Below, piece by piece: positions 33,900 to 43,441 of a stretch of DNA of 64,000 nucleotides. Every line of letters starts with the position of its first letter. Position 1 is the stretch's first letter. The notes under the pieces were generated by a model that made no database searches, had not been told where the DNA came from, and saw nothing but the letters and a program-made list of their open reading frames with translations. A program made the translations under genes and the position numbers. The stretch is from assembly GCA_035570275.1 (NCBI GenBank), contig DATMNI010000373.1:43538-107537 (forward strand), written 5' to 3'. The stretch is from DATMNI01 sp035570275 (GTDB lineage: Bacteria > Acidobacteriota > Terriglobia > Bryobacterales > Bryobacteraceae).

Positions 33900-34143
33900 C
33901 GACGATCAAGCTGCGCTGCCAATCGTTGCGGAGAAGTCGGGCTTGGCAAGCTATCCATAATCCCGATTCTACCTTACCCCACTCCGCTCGGCGAACGCCG
34001 TTTGCGCGAACCACCGATCCGGACAACGAAACCAGGAAAGTGGAGAGATCGTAAATCATCGGGTCGCGACCGCAAACAGCACATCGGGAGTGAGGTGTTG
34101 CCGAATTCGCTTCCGACAGGCCTCGCTGCAAGCGGCATCCGGT

Positions 34144-37100
34144 TCAGCCGGAAGCCGCCGAGCGTTTCCGTTTCGCGACGCGGGAGATGTGGTATTGAAG
34201 ATAGACCTGACCGAAGAAAACCAGCATTTGCCCACTCAGTCTCCGTTCCATCCGGCCCGTCGATCCATAGTAAAGTTCCAAGGATCTCCTGATGCTGAAG
34301 TTTCCCATCTGATAAAAGAGGAAACACGCTACATAAAGCAGCCAATAAAATAGCCCAACGTACCCGCCCACGGTCACGGAACCGAAAATCACGAGCATCG
34401 CGAACTGTACGGCAAGTAGCCCCAGGAACCACTCGTACCAAAGCGTCGCCCTGCTGTCCACGTCGATTTTGCGCGCAAAAGTTGCCTGCACAAAACACCA
34501 GATTATGCCGAAAATTGTCTGGCTGCTGCCGCTCCCCGAAGAGGGCGTGACGGACACAATCGTTGGCACAGCCGCCGACGTTCCCGGCACAGACCACGTC
34601 GCAACCTGCCGATTGCCCGGGTGCGAACCGTTCAGGCTGGAGACATCCGCCACCACGATGCGCGATCCGGCGAAAGCGCCGGTGAATTGCACCGCCAGAT
34701 TCAGCGTCACCACATTGCCCGAACCCTGCGCCGAAGACGCGGCTCCGTTGATCGAGCAGTAGCTGTGCTGCACGGTCCCGGAACTCCCGGCGGCTACCGG
34801 GCCCAGCCACACCGATTCGTCTTGGGAGGCCAGGTAGATGGCGCCGGTTCGTACAAAGAAGACATGGCAGCGCAACCCGTCGTTGCCCGTGAACACAATC
34901 TCGGCCGAAGAGATGGATGCGTACCCGTCTGTGTCGGACAACTGAAATGCAAAGGTCTGGCTGCTGCCGCTCCCCGAAGAGGGTGTAACGGACAGAATCG
35001 ACGGCACAGCCGAATTCCCCGGCACGGACCAGGTTGCGATCTGGCGGCTGCCCGGGTGAAAGCTATTGGTGGCGTAAACATCCCCGGAAAGCGTACGCGA
35101 TCCCGAGTAGGCCGGCGTGAAACTCACCGCGAGGTTCAGCGTCACACTGTTCCCCGCACTTGTATAGGAAGACCCAGCCGCGTTCAACGTGCAAAGGGTG
35201 TGCTGCAATGAGTTCGGGGCGCCGGCGGTAATCGGCCCCAGCCATTTCGATTCGTCGAGCGACGCGAGATAGAGGAAGCCGCTTGCGGGAACGAAGAGGA
35301 TGTGGCAGCGCAGCGCGTCTGCGCCGTTGAACAGAAACTCCCCTGCGACAATGGCCGCGTAACCGTCGGCATCCGACATCTGGATTGCGAACGTCTGGCT
35401 GCTGCCGCTACCTGAAGACGGGGACACCGAAGTGATCGACGGGATGGAAGTGACGCCGGGAACGGTCCACGCCGCCGTCTGACGCAACCCTGTATGCAGG
35501 GCGTTTATTCCGTATGCATCCACCGACAGCGTTCGCGCTCCGGCGAAGGCCGTTGTGAACCCAAGCGACAAATTCAGGAGAATTCCATTGCCCGACGCCG
35601 TTACTGAAGAGTTGGCGGCGCTCGCCCAGCAATAGGTGTTCTGTAGCAGCGCGGAACTTCCCAGCAGCACCGGACCCAGCCACGCTGCGTCATTGTCGGT
35701 GGCCAGCGAAAGGGTTCCGCCACTGCCCACATAACGCAGGTGGCAACGCAGGTTGTCGGTGCCTGTCAACAGGATGTCTGCGGACGCGATGGCCGCATAT
35801 CCGTCGGTATCTAACAATTGGATGGTGAAAATCTGGCTGCTACCGCCACCCGATGAGGGTGCGACCGAAACGATCGACGGCGGCATATTCGACGAAGGCA
35901 GGACCCCGGTCAGTTTGACGACAAAGGCGTCGGGGTCGTGCTGAGTGGCCGGCCGCTGTCCGACACCATCCGCAGCCAGGAAGTCGTCGGCCGAGGTGTA
36001 CCCCGCCACATATACCGAAGATGCCCAATCCAGTGCGAGACCGGCGATCACGGTAGGCGCGCTTCCCCGGAGCAGCAACGATGCGACCAGCGCTGTTCCA
36101 CCGGGATTGACGACCGAAAGGAAGGCCTGCTGGCCGCTACCGCCCGTGACCGGTTGCGTTCCGACCAGTGGGAAATCGCCTGAAAAGGTGAAACCGGCGG
36201 CGTAAGCGTTCCCAGCGCTGTCGACGGCGAGGGCGGTTGCCGCATCCGACTGCGTACCGCCAAGGTACGTCATGTAAGCCAGGCTCGTGCCGGAGTATTT
36301 GGCGACAAACGCGTCGTAAGAACCGCGCGATACTCGCTGCACGGCCCCGCTGGTAACGGGAAGATCGATCGACAGTGTGGTTCCGGCTACGTAAACGCCG
36401 CCCGCGGTATCCAGTGCGATGGCGCTTCCGTAGTCCGCTCCGCTGCCCCCCAGATAGGTTGAAAACTGGATCGCGGACCCGGTGCTATTGATCTTGGTCA
36501 GGAAACCGTCGCCCTGGCCTTTTTGTGAGGCCTGCACCGCGGAGACCATGGGAAAATCGCTCGAAGCGGTGGACCCGGTCACATAGGCGGACCCCGCGGA
36601 ATCCAACGCGACAGCGTACGCCAGATCGACATCCGAGCCGCCGAGGTAAGTGGCGTAGGATAGCGCCCCCGCGACCGTGAATCGCGCCAGAAAGGCATCG
36701 TAGCTGCCGCCGCCGTAGCGAGATTGCGCCGCTCCGTTCGTCACGGGGAAATCCTGCGAATTCGTATAGCCCGTCACCACCGCCTCGCCCTGCGGCGTTA
36801 CCGCCAGACCGGTTGCCTGATCGTCCCCGGCGCCTCCCAATAGAGTGGAGTACAATAACGTCGCCCCGTTGGCGCTCAGTTTGCAAAAGAATGCATCCAC
36901 CTGGCCGGCCCCTGTGCGCCGCAGGGCTCCCGCCGTTGTGGGAAAGTCGGTGGCGTTGGTCATTCCGGCAACGTACACGGAACCGGCCGTGTCCAGCGCG
37001 ATGCCCCTTCCACCAATCCTGCCGTTGCCGCTCAGGATCGCCGTGTAGACTACCCGGCCGGTCGAAGCATCCAGCTTGGTCACGAAGGTGGCCGGGTTGC

Positions 37101-37914
37101 GCGCGTCGTATACCGTCTGCAAACCGGGAAAATTTAGCGATCCGGTCTCACCGATGACATATGCCGAGCCGCTGGCATCTACCGTGATCCCGTATGCATA
37201 GTCCGACCCGGTGCCTCCCAGGTAGCCGGCGTAACTGACCAGGGGATCGATGATCAAGGGCCGGCTGTGATCGTAGGCCCCGACTTCGAAGCCGATTTCA
37301 CCCGGGCCGATCTCCCGAAACGATACCTCGACTTCACGTGTCACACCATCGGCTTCCTGATAGGCGACCGGTTCATGGTGTATCAGTTGTTCACCGGAAT
37401 TCAAAGTCATTGTCAAGCCCATCTTCCGCCGGTGGGACGGCGCCCTGCCGAAACGCATGAGAATGCGAGAAGCATCGGCGCCGGGATCGACCGTGATGTC
37501 GTACTCAAGCGCGTGATGCGTGCCATGCCAGGCCAGGTGCACTCCCGGGTACAGATCGCGGCATTCGATGCGATCGTACGCCCGCCGCGCAACGGAGGAA
37601 GCGCTCGTATGATAGTAGACGGTGCTGGAAGCCCCCGCTCCGGCAAATCTGGCGCTCGGGTTGGCGCCCACGAACTGTACCGGCGCCACCTCACCCTTAC
37701 GGGTGCGAAATGTAGCCGTTGTCGAATCGAATGCTACTTCCAAGCCCGCTGCGCGTACCACAAAGGTTCGCCCGTTTCCGATGTTGACAGCTTCTTCGAA
37801 CTGCAGCGGCATGTCGCCCCGGCCCGCCTGTGAATAAGATGCTGCCGGCGCAGCGGCAATGAGGAAACCTAGGGCAATTCCCACCATTGCTCCTGCTCGT
37901 TGGGGATTCGTCAT
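34144..37914 (-). CDS. Secreted SBBP-repeat protein with novel C-terminal repeats and fused membrane domain
   Basis: 1256 residues. Signal peptide (GAMVGIALGFLIAAAPAASY), an N-terminal domain commonly preceding SBBP repeats (about 30-220, LYPGVHLAWHGTHHALEYDI), then about eight SBBP beta-propeller blades (222-670, for example YLGGTGSDYAYGITVDASGS). From about 670 come three repeats of roughly 145 residues and the start of a fourth. That fourth repeat breaks off at GSGSSQT and joins IFGIIWCFVQATFARKIDVD and three hydrophobic helices, ending in the basic VAKRKRSAASG. The join looks like a chimera with the 3' end of an unrelated inner-membrane gene. The extracellular part probably mediates binding or adhesion. 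Confidence 0.8.
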   Translation of the reverse strand: MTNPQRAGAMVGIALGFLIAAAPAASYSQAGRGDMPLQFEEAVNIGNGRTFVVRAAGLEVAFDSTTATFRTRKGEVAPVQFVGANPSARFAGAGASSTVYYHTSASSVARRAYDRIECRDLYPGVHLAWHGTHHALEYDITVDPGADASRILMRFGRAPSHRRKMGLTMTLNSGEQLIHHEPVAYQEADGVTREVEVSFREIGPGEIGFEVGAYDHSRPLIIDPLVSYAGYLGGTGSDYAYGITVDASGSAYVIGETGSLNFPGLQTVYDARNPATFVTKLDASTGRVVYTAILSGNGRIGGRGIALDTAGSVYVAGMTNATDFPTTAGALRRTGAGQVDAFFCKLSANGATLLYSTLLGGAGDDQATGLAVTPQGEAVVTGYTNSQDFPVTNGAAQSRYGGGSYDAFLARFTVAGALSYATYLGGSDVDLAYAVALDSAGSAYVTGSTASSDFPMVSAVQASQKGQGDGFLTKINSTGSAIQFSTYLGGSGADYGSAIALDTAGGVYVAGTTLSIDLPVTSGAVQRVSRGSYDAFVAKYSGTSLAYMTYLGGTQSDAATALAVDSAGNAYAAGFTFSGDFPLVGTQPVTGGSGQQAFLSVVNPGGTALVASLLLRGSAPTVIAGLALDWASSVYVAGYTSADDFLAADGVGQRPATQHDPDAFVVKLTGVLPSSNMPPSIVSVAPSSGGGSSQIFTIQLLDTDGYAAIASADILLTGTDNLRCHLRYVGSGGTLSLATDNDAAWLGPVLLGSSALLQNTYCWASAANSSVTASGNGILLNLSLGFTTAFAGARTLSVDAYGINALHTGLRQTAAWTVPGVTSIPSITSVSPSSGSGSSQTFAIQMSDADGYAAIVAGEFLFNGADALRCHILFVPASGFLYLASLDESKWLGPITAGAPNSLQHTLCTLNAAGSSYTSAGNSVTLNLAVSFTPAYSGSRTLSGDVYATNSFHPGSRQIATWSVPGNSAVPSILSVTPSSGSGSSQTFAFQLSDTDGYASISSAEIVFTGNDGLRCHVFFVRTGAIYLASQDESVWLGPVAAGSSGTVQHSYCSINGAASSAQGSGNVVTLNLAVQFTGAFAGSRIVVADVSSLNGSHPGNRQVATWSVPGTSAAVPTIVSVTPSSGSGSSQTIFGIIWCFVQATFARKIDVDSRATLWYEWFLGLLAVQFAMLVIFGSVTVGGYVGLFYWLLYVACFLFYQMGNFSIRRSLELYYGSTGRMERRLSGQMLVFFGQVYLQYHISRVAKRKRSAASG
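34505..35910 (-). repeat. Three and a bit tandem repeats of a two-cysteine domain
   Basis: Within the SBBP protein, three units of about 430 bp (about 35905-35445, 35440-35020, 35015-34575) and a truncated fourth (34575-34505) share the pattern SVSPSSGSGSSQTF, DTDGYA, LRCH, WLGP, YC, SGN.V.LNL and ATWSVPG. LRCH and YC supply two cysteines per unit, suggesting an intradomain disulfide. Similar PSSGSGSSQTF domains recur in acidobacterial secreted proteins. Confidence 0.8.
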
Positions 37915-38079
37915 AAACCTACTGATCGTCGGGTCGGCTGGGAAACTTTAGGCTCAGGCGCCTCCACTGGGAAGCCGTGCTCCAGCGAGACCGCGCCAAC
38001 GGTCGGGACGTCGCGCCAGTGTCCTGCGATCGGCCCTCCGCGGTGCCGCGACCGGTGCGGGTATGATGAAATTGAAACT

Positions 38080-38745
38080 ATGGCGAATTCCGCACCTCCG
38101 TCCGACTCTGGAACTGGCGAGCCGGGTGCCACCCAGGAGGAGTTGCGCGCCCAGATCGCGGTCTTGTTGCGCGAAAGAGCGTGGACCCGGGAACAGCACC
38201 GGCGTTGGGGCGAGGAGCGTCAGGCCCTTCTTGCGGAGTGCCGGCAACTCGGCGCCGACCTCAACCAGATGCACGCGATCCACCCACCGAGCCCTTCCGT
38301 CGAAGAGCCCGCCTCAGCCTCGCCAGGCGCGGAAACCGCAGAGGCGGGAACCAGCCCGCGCTTTCGCCTCAATGCCTGGAGCGACGAAAGGCGACAACTG
38401 AACCAGAATCTGGAAGAGTGCAAGGCCTGGATCGCCGAATTGGAACAGGCCAAGACCTGGTACCTGGAGCAGGAGGCTGCCTGGACGAATGAAAGGCGGC
38501 AACTGGTCGGGACCCTGGACGAGTGTAGGGTCTGGATCGGCGAATTGGAGCAGGCCAAGGCCTGGTACCTACAGCAGGAGGCTGCATGGGCCGATGAAAG
38601 GCGGCAACTGGTCGGGACCCTGGACGAGTGTAGGGTCTGCATCGCCGACTTGCAGAAGGCCAAAGAATGGTAGGTAGAACAGAATCAGGCTTGGGAGCAG
38701 CGGTTGGCTAATGGACAGGGCGGCGGGCCTGGTTGGCGGGCCTAG
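38080..38745 (+). pseudogene. Coiled-coil repeat protein, truncated by an in-frame TAG
   Basis: From ATG 38080 the frame runs to TAG at 38671-38673 (197 residues). It then continues in the same frame to TAG 38743-38745 with matching sequence (VEQNQAWEQRL). Heptad-rich sequence starts at EELRAQIAVLLRERAWTREQ; three repeats of about 34 residues follow, of the type ERRQLVGTLDECRVWIGELE then QAKAWYLQQEAAW. The first TAG sits where the repeats have Tyr (AKAWY versus AKEW-stop), so it is probably a nonsense mutation near the 3' end and the 197-residue protein may still work. It heads the polysaccharide cluster and precedes a methyltransferase. Confidence 0.6.
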
Positions 38746-38911
38746 TTGACATGGCAGGCCATCCGCGGAATGCCGTGCAAAGGCAGTGGGATGCATCGGT
38801 GCTCACGTCGGCGTGCTTGTCCGGGATTGCCAAGTCCCTGAAGGCGGTCAATGCCCATCGTGTCAATTCTCTTCGCCGCATTTCTGGTGCCGGCGTGATA
38901 CGCTTATCTGG

Positions 38912-39598
38912 ATGGATCCGCGAGACGATCTGGATCAGATTGCCTTGGCCCCGGTCGAAGCCTTTATGGGGACCGCGGTGGGCTACTACGACGAAGCCGA
39001 GCCAGGCATGGACGTTCAATGGAACGGTCTGATTTGGCCACAAATCAAAAGCCTGAACTTCGATATCGCGCTGGATTTTGCAGCCGGCCATGGCCGAAAT
39101 ACCGCGAAGCTTGCGTCGCTGGCGAAGCAACTGTACGTGGTCGATGCCAATCCGGAAGCGGTGCAGTTTCTTCGCGAACGTTTTTCGGATCACGATCAAA
39201 CGCGTTGCTCGCTCCAGGTGATCCACAATAACGGTAAGGATTTACGCGACGTGCCGTCGAACGCGATTTCGTTGCTTTACTCCTTCGATTCGATGGTGCA
39301 TTTTGAAAAACGCCTGGTTGAGTCGTATATGCCGGAGTTCCAGCGTGTGATGGCTCCCGGTGCCTACGGATTTGTGCACCATTCCAATTTTGGGCGCGTC
39401 TCGCAGGACCCGGATTTTCGCCAACACCCGGCCTGGCGCTCCAACGTGGATATCGACTTCTTCGCGCAGTGCTGTTTTCGCCATAAGCTTCTGGCCGTCC
39501 GGCAGACGCCGATCTCCTGGTTTGTCGGTGAAGTGCTGATAGAGGATCTGGACTGCCTGTCGATCATTTACAAGCCTTCGCTGTGGTTGGGGGCGTAA
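38912..39598 (+). CDS. Class I SAM-dependent methyltransferase
   Basis: 228 residues from ATG 38912 (MDPRDDLDQIALAPVEAFMG). SAM-binding motif I is ALDFAAGHGRNTAKLA, with the acidic post-I residue in LYVVDANPEAV and a later LLYSFDSMVHFEKR. The C-terminal part has GAYGFVHHSNFGRVSQ. Located in a sugar-nucleotide/glycosyltransferase cluster next to a coiled-coil protein, it may methylate the glycan, possibly as a chain terminator; that role is inferred. Confidence 0.8.
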   Translation: MDPRDDLDQIALAPVEAFMGTAVGYYDEAEPGMDVQWNGLIWPQIKSLNFDIALDFAAGHGRNTAKLASLAKQLYVVDANPEAVQFLRERFSDHDQTRCSLQVIHNNGKDLRDVPSNAISLLYSFDSMVHFEKRLVESYMPEFQRVMAPGAYGFVHHSNFGRVSQDPDFRQHPAWRSNVDIDFFAQCCFRHKLLAVRQTPISWFVGEVLIEDLDCLSIIYKPSLWLGA

Positions 39599-39615
39599 GC
39601 CGCCGTCGCGATCAT

Positions 39616-40656
39616 ATGTATCCATCCATGATTCAGGTAGGCGTAATCGGCTACGGATACTGGGGGCCGAACCTCGTACGGAACTTCGCGGAAACGGACG
39701 GATACCGTCTCAGATCGGTGTGCGACGGCAGAGCGGAGCGTACCGCCCTCGCACAGAAACGCTATCCAGGCATACGGGGATGCATGGACCCGCAGGAACT
39801 GATCGCCGATCCCTCCGTGGACCTGATCGCCGTCTCCACTCCCGTATCGACGCACTTCCCTCTCGCGATGCAAGCCCTGCAGGCCGGCAAGCACGTACTG
39901 GTCGAAAAGCCAATGGCCATGACTACCGACGAGTGCGCCCGGCTGATCGACGAAGCGGCTCGCCGCAACCTTGTGCTTATGGTGGACCACACGTTCGTGT
40001 ACACCAGCGCGGTGCGCAAGATGCAGGAACTGGTGGCTGACGGATCCCTGGGTACCATCTATTACTACGACTCCGTCCGGGTCAACCTGGGTCTGTTTCA
40101 ACACGATATCAACGTGATCTGGGATCTGGCCGTGCACGATCTGGCAATCATGAGCTATGTGCTTCCCGTGCAACCGGTAGCGGTTTCGGCGACCGGTATC
40201 AGTCACCTGGCCGGCGGGCATGAGAATATCGCCTACCTGACCATGTTTTTCGATGACAAGGTGATTGCCCACGTTCACGTCAACTGGCTGGCGCCCGTCA
40301 AAGTCCGCAGCACACTGCTGGGGGGCAGCCGGCGGATGATTGTGTTCGACGACCTGGAACCCAGCGAGAAGATTAAGGTATACGACCGCGGCATTACGGT
40401 CAGTTCGAACCCGGAAGACGTTTACCAGATGCTGGTTGGGTATCGATCCGGCGACATGTGGTCACCGCACCTTGACACCAGCGAGGCGCTGCGCGTCGAG
40501 GTCTCCCATCTGCTGGATTGCATCCACCACTCCCGGCAGCCGGTGACGGGCGGACAGGCTGGTTTTGACGTAGTCCGGATTCTGGAGGCCTCCACCAGGT
40601 CGCTTCGGGAGCATGGCCGTCCGGTCGAGTTGGCAGCCCGGGGAGCACACGCTTGA
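39616..40656 (+). CDS. Gfo/Idh/MocA-family sugar-nucleotide dehydrogenase, WlbA-like
   Basis: 346 residues from ATG 39616 (MYPSMIQVGVIGYGYWGPNL). The Rossmann motif is VGVIGYGYWG, the catalytic lysine motif is LVEKPMAM, and VDHTFVYTSAVRKMQEL resembles WlbA/WbpB enzymes that oxidise the C3 hydroxyl of UDP-GlcNAc-type sugars. The next two genes (DegT aminotransferase, LbH acyltransferase) complete the usual dehydrogenase-aminotransferase-acetyltransferase sequence for a 3-acetamido sugar. The stop overlaps the next start (TTGA). Confidence 0.85.
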   Translation: MYPSMIQVGVIGYGYWGPNLVRNFAETDGYRLRSVCDGRAERTALAQKRYPGIRGCMDPQELIADPSVDLIAVSTPVSTHFPLAMQALQAGKHVLVEKPMAMTTDECARLIDEAARRNLVLMVDHTFVYTSAVRKMQELVADGSLGTIYYYDSVRVNLGLFQHDINVIWDLAVHDLAIMSYVLPVQPVAVSATGISHLAGGHENIAYLTMFFDDKVIAHVHVNWLAPVKVRSTLLGGSRRMIVFDDLEPSEKIKVYDRGITVSSNPEDVYQMLVGYRSGDMWSPHLDTSEALRVEVSHLLDCIHHSRQPVTGGQAGFDVVRILEASTRSLREHGRPVELAARGAHA

Positions 40657-41756
40657 TACCGTTTGCCGATCTGAAGGCGCAGTACCACAGCATAAAGGCG
40701 GAGATCGACGCCGCGATCGCGGATGTTCTTGAGAACAGCGCATTTATCCTGGGCAAGCATGTTGCCCGATTTGAAGAAGAATTTGCGTCCTTCTGCGGTG
40801 CCGGGCACGCAATCGGCGTTAACAGCGGCACCAGCGCCCTTCATCTGGCATTGCTGGCCGCCGGTATCGGGCCGGGCGATGAGGTGATCACCGTCCCATT
40901 CACGTTTGTCGCCACCGTCGCCGCCATTGGATACACCGGCGCCCGACCGGTCTTTGTCGATATCGATCCGGTGGCCTATACGATGAATCCGGCTGCCATT
41001 GAGGCTGCGATCACCAGCCGGACCAAGGCCATTATGCCCGTTCACCTGTATGGGCAGCCGGCGGATATGGACCCGATTCTGGAGATCGCCCGACGGCACC
41101 ATCTCACGGTCATCGAAGATGCGGCGCAGGCCCACGGAGCAGAATACAAAGGCAGGCGGGTGGGCAGCATCGGGCATATCGGCTGCTTCAGCTTTTATCC
41201 GGGCAAGAACCTGGGAGCGTATGGCGAAGGCGGAGCCGTGGTTACCGATAATCCCGACTTCAACCGCACCATCCGGATGCTGCGCGATTGGGGATGCGAG
41301 AAGCGGTACGAGCACGTTATCAAGGGCTACAACTACCGCCTTGAGGGCATGCAGGGGGCCGTACTCTCGGTCAAGTTGAACCGCTTAGCGGAGTGGACTG
41401 CCCTTCGCCGCGCGCACGCATCCCAATATTCCCGCCTGCTGGACGGCGCCGGCGTTTGCACGCCCGTCGAGATGGAGTACGCCCACCACGTCTATCATGT
41501 CTACGCGATCAGGTTAGTGGCGCGCAACGCACTGCAGACGCATCTTCAATTGCGGCAGATTCAAACGGGCATTCACTATCCCACGCCGATTCACCTGCTC
41601 GAAGCATGGGCGGACCTTAACTACAAGCGTGGAGACTTCCCTGTCTCCGAACAGGTCGCGGGTGAGGTGCTCAGCCTTCCGATGTATGCGGAACTGACGC
41701 TCCAACAGATCGAAACGGTTGCGTCTGCGACTCGGGAGATCTCTCATGCGGACTAG
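40653..41756 (+). CDS. DegT/DnrJ/EryC1/StrS aminotransferase, WlbC/WbpE-like
   Basis: 367 residues, TTG start overlapping the upstream stop; the beginning MIPFADLKAQYHSIKAEID is typical of the family. PLP enzymes of this type aminate 3-keto or 4-keto nucleotide sugars. The signatures GVNSGTSALHLALLAAGIG, EDAAQAHGA and the PLP-lysine segment CFSFYPGKNLGAYGEGGA are present. Together with the WlbA-like dehydrogenase it should convert a 3-keto sugar to the 3-amino sugar. Confidence 0.9.
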   Translation: MIPFADLKAQYHSIKAEIDAAIADVLENSAFILGKHVARFEEEFASFCGAGHAIGVNSGTSALHLALLAAGIGPGDEVITVPFTFVATVAAIGYTGARPVFVDIDPVAYTMNPAAIEAAITSRTKAIMPVHLYGQPADMDPILEIARRHHLTVIEDAAQAHGAEYKGRRVGSIGHIGCFSFYPGKNLGAYGEGGAVVTDNPDFNRTIRMLRDWGCEKRYEHVIKGYNYRLEGMQGAVLSVKLNRLAEWTALRRAHASQYSRLLDGAGVCTPVEMEYAHHVYHVYAIRLVARNALQTHLQLRQIQTGIHYPTPIHLLEAWADLNYKRGDFPVSEQVAGEVLSLPMYAELTLQQIETVASATREISHAD

Positions 41757-42474
41757 GAACAAGCCGCCAACGCGTGTGGTGAAGGCAATGCACGGGCGAA
41801 CCGAGGTTCTTCGAGACCCGGACCATGAGGTCGCGCTTAGCGACGAACTCAAAACCCGGTATGGTCGCGAGGGCCTGATTGAGCTCTATTCCCGTTTCGC
41901 GGTCGGCGATGGTGCATTCGACACCATGATGCGCCGCGTCATCTGGCGCGGAGTGGCGAGGCGCTTCGGTCATGGCGTGGTCGTCCGGACGGGCGTCGGA
42001 TTCCAGCACCTGGAGACTTTCGAAATTGGCGATGGAGTGTTTATCGGGGCCCAGGCATACCTGCAAGGCAGGCATGATGGACGTTTCCTGATAGGCAATA
42101 AGGTGTGGCTGGGGCCTCAGACTTACTTCGATGCGCGTGACCTCGAAATCGGCGACTACGTCGGCTGGGGTCCGGGTGCCAAGGTGCTGGGATCGCAACA
42201 CACAGGGATGCCAGTGGACGTGCCCATCGTCCAAACCGACCTCGAGGTGGGTGCGGTCCGCGTCGGAGCATGGGCTGATATTGGCACCAATAGCACCCTG
42301 CTTCCCGGCGTGACCGTGGGCAACGGCAGCATTGTCGGGGCCGGGTCGGTGGTCACCCGGGATGTAGAGCCCTTTGCCATCGTAGCCGGTGTACCGGCCC
42401 GTTTCCTGCGCTGGCGGGAGGGCTTCGATCCCCAGGAGCAAAGGATCAGTGAACAAAATGGAACTGCAGGGTAA
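41746..42474 (+). CDS. Left-handed beta-helix (hexapeptide) acyltransferase
   Basis: 242 residues from ATG 41746, overlapping the aminotransferase end by 11 bp. Hexapeptide repeats begin at FEIGDGVFIGAQAYLQGRHD and continue through VWLGPQTYFDARDLEIGDYV and ADIGTNSTLLPGVTVGNGSI to VVTRDVEPFAIVAGVPAR, the usual end of sugar O- or N-acetyltransferases. It most likely N-acetylates the amino sugar made by the two preceding enzymes. It is longer than the WlbB/WbpD type, with an extra helical N-terminus. Confidence 0.85.
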   Translation: MRTRNKPPTRVVKAMHGRTEVLRDPDHEVALSDELKTRYGREGLIELYSRFAVGDGAFDTMMRRVIWRGVARRFGHGVVVRTGVGFQHLETFEIGDGVFIGAQAYLQGRHDGRFLIGNKVWLGPQTYFDARDLEIGDYVGWGPGAKVLGSQHTGMPVDVPIVQTDLEVGAVRVGAWADIGTNSTLLPGVTVGNGSIVGAGSVVTRDVEPFAIVAGVPARFLRWREGFDPQEQRISEQNGTAG

Positions 42475-43441
42475 GCGCGTTCTCATCACCGGCGGCGCGG
42501 GACTCATCGGCTCGCACATCGCCGATCTGTTGGCCGTCCAGGGAGCCGCTGAGATTGTGGTGCTCGACAATTTTGTGCGGGGACGCCGCGAAAACCTGAC
42601 GGCCGCCATGGCGCGCGGGCGTGTCACCATCGTGGAGGGCGACATCCGCGACGTTAAACTCGTGGCGGAGGCCATGCAGGGCATCGACCTGGTATTTCAT
42701 CAGGCTGCCATCCGCATTACGCAGTGCGCCGAAGAGCCGCGCCTCGCCCTCGAAGTGCTCGTCGACGGCACTTTCAACGTGCTCGAACAGGCGGTGGCCG
42801 CCAAGTTACAGAAGGTCGTTGCCGCATCTTCCGCTTCCGTGTACGGTCTGGCCGGCGCCTTCCCGACTACGGAGGACCACCACCCGTATCACAACCGCAC
42901 GCTGTATGGAGCAGCCAAGGTATTCAACGAAGGGTTGCTGCGCAGCTTTCACGAAATGTACGGGCTGCCGTACGTCGCGCTGCGCTATTTCAACGTCTAC
43001 GGCCCGCGCATGGATATCTTCGGCGCATATACCGAAGTTCTGATTCGCTGGATGGAGCGCATTCACTCGGGGAAGCCGCCGCTGATTCTGGGAGACGGCA
43101 GTCAAACCATGGATTTCGTTCATGTGGAGGATATCGCCCGCGCCAATATCCTCGCGGCCGAGTCTTCGGCCAACGACGTCGCATTGAACATCGCGAGCGG
43201 GATCGAAATCAGCCTCAAGACCTTGGCTGACGCTCTGCTCCGCGTGATGGAGTCGGACTTGAGTGTGGAATACGGGCCGGAGCGCAAGGTCAATGCGGTC
43301 AACCGGCGTCTGGCCGACACCAGTCGCGCGGCTAAGACCATCGGTTTTCGCGCCGCCATCAGCCTGGAAGACGGTCTCCGCCGTTTGGTAAAGTGGTGGC
43401 GCGCCGAGCAGGAGATCGCAAAAGGCGTCGTCAATGCCTGA
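42458..43441 (+). CDS. NAD-dependent epimerase/dehydratase (extended SDR)
   Basis: 327 residues from ATG 42458 (AAGGA lies upstream, inside the previous gene). Rossmann motif VLITGGAGLIGSHIADLL, active-site region SSASVYG, and the catalytic YxxxK in NRTLYGAAKVFNEGL. It resembles GalE-like nucleotide-sugar 4-epimerases; the exact sugar cannot be read from sequence. It overlaps both neighbours, so it belongs to one translationally coupled operon. Confidence 0.88.
   Translation: MELQGKRVLITGGAGLIGSHIADLLAVQGAAEIVVLDNFVRGRRENLTAAMARGRVTIVEGDIRDVKLVAEAMQGIDLVFHQAAIRITQCAEEPRLALEVLVDGTFNVLEQAVAAKLQKVVAASSASVYGLAGAFPTTEDHHPYHNRTLYGAAKVFNEGLLRSFHEMYGLPYVALRYFNVYGPRMDIFGAYTEVLIRWMERIHSGKPPLILGDGSQTMDFVHVEDIARANILAAESSANDVALNIASGIEISLKTLADALLRVMESDLSVEYGPERKVNAVNRRLADTSRAAKTIGFRAAISLEDGLRRLVKWWRAEQEIAKGVVNA

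Noticed and set aside
33759..34292. Plus-strand frame of 177 codons
   Set aside because: It is antisense to the DUF2384 remnant and the SBBP 3' end; no domain pattern.
36485..36886. Frames within the SBBP repeats as separate genes
   Set aside because: They are out-of-frame translations of a repetitive coding region.
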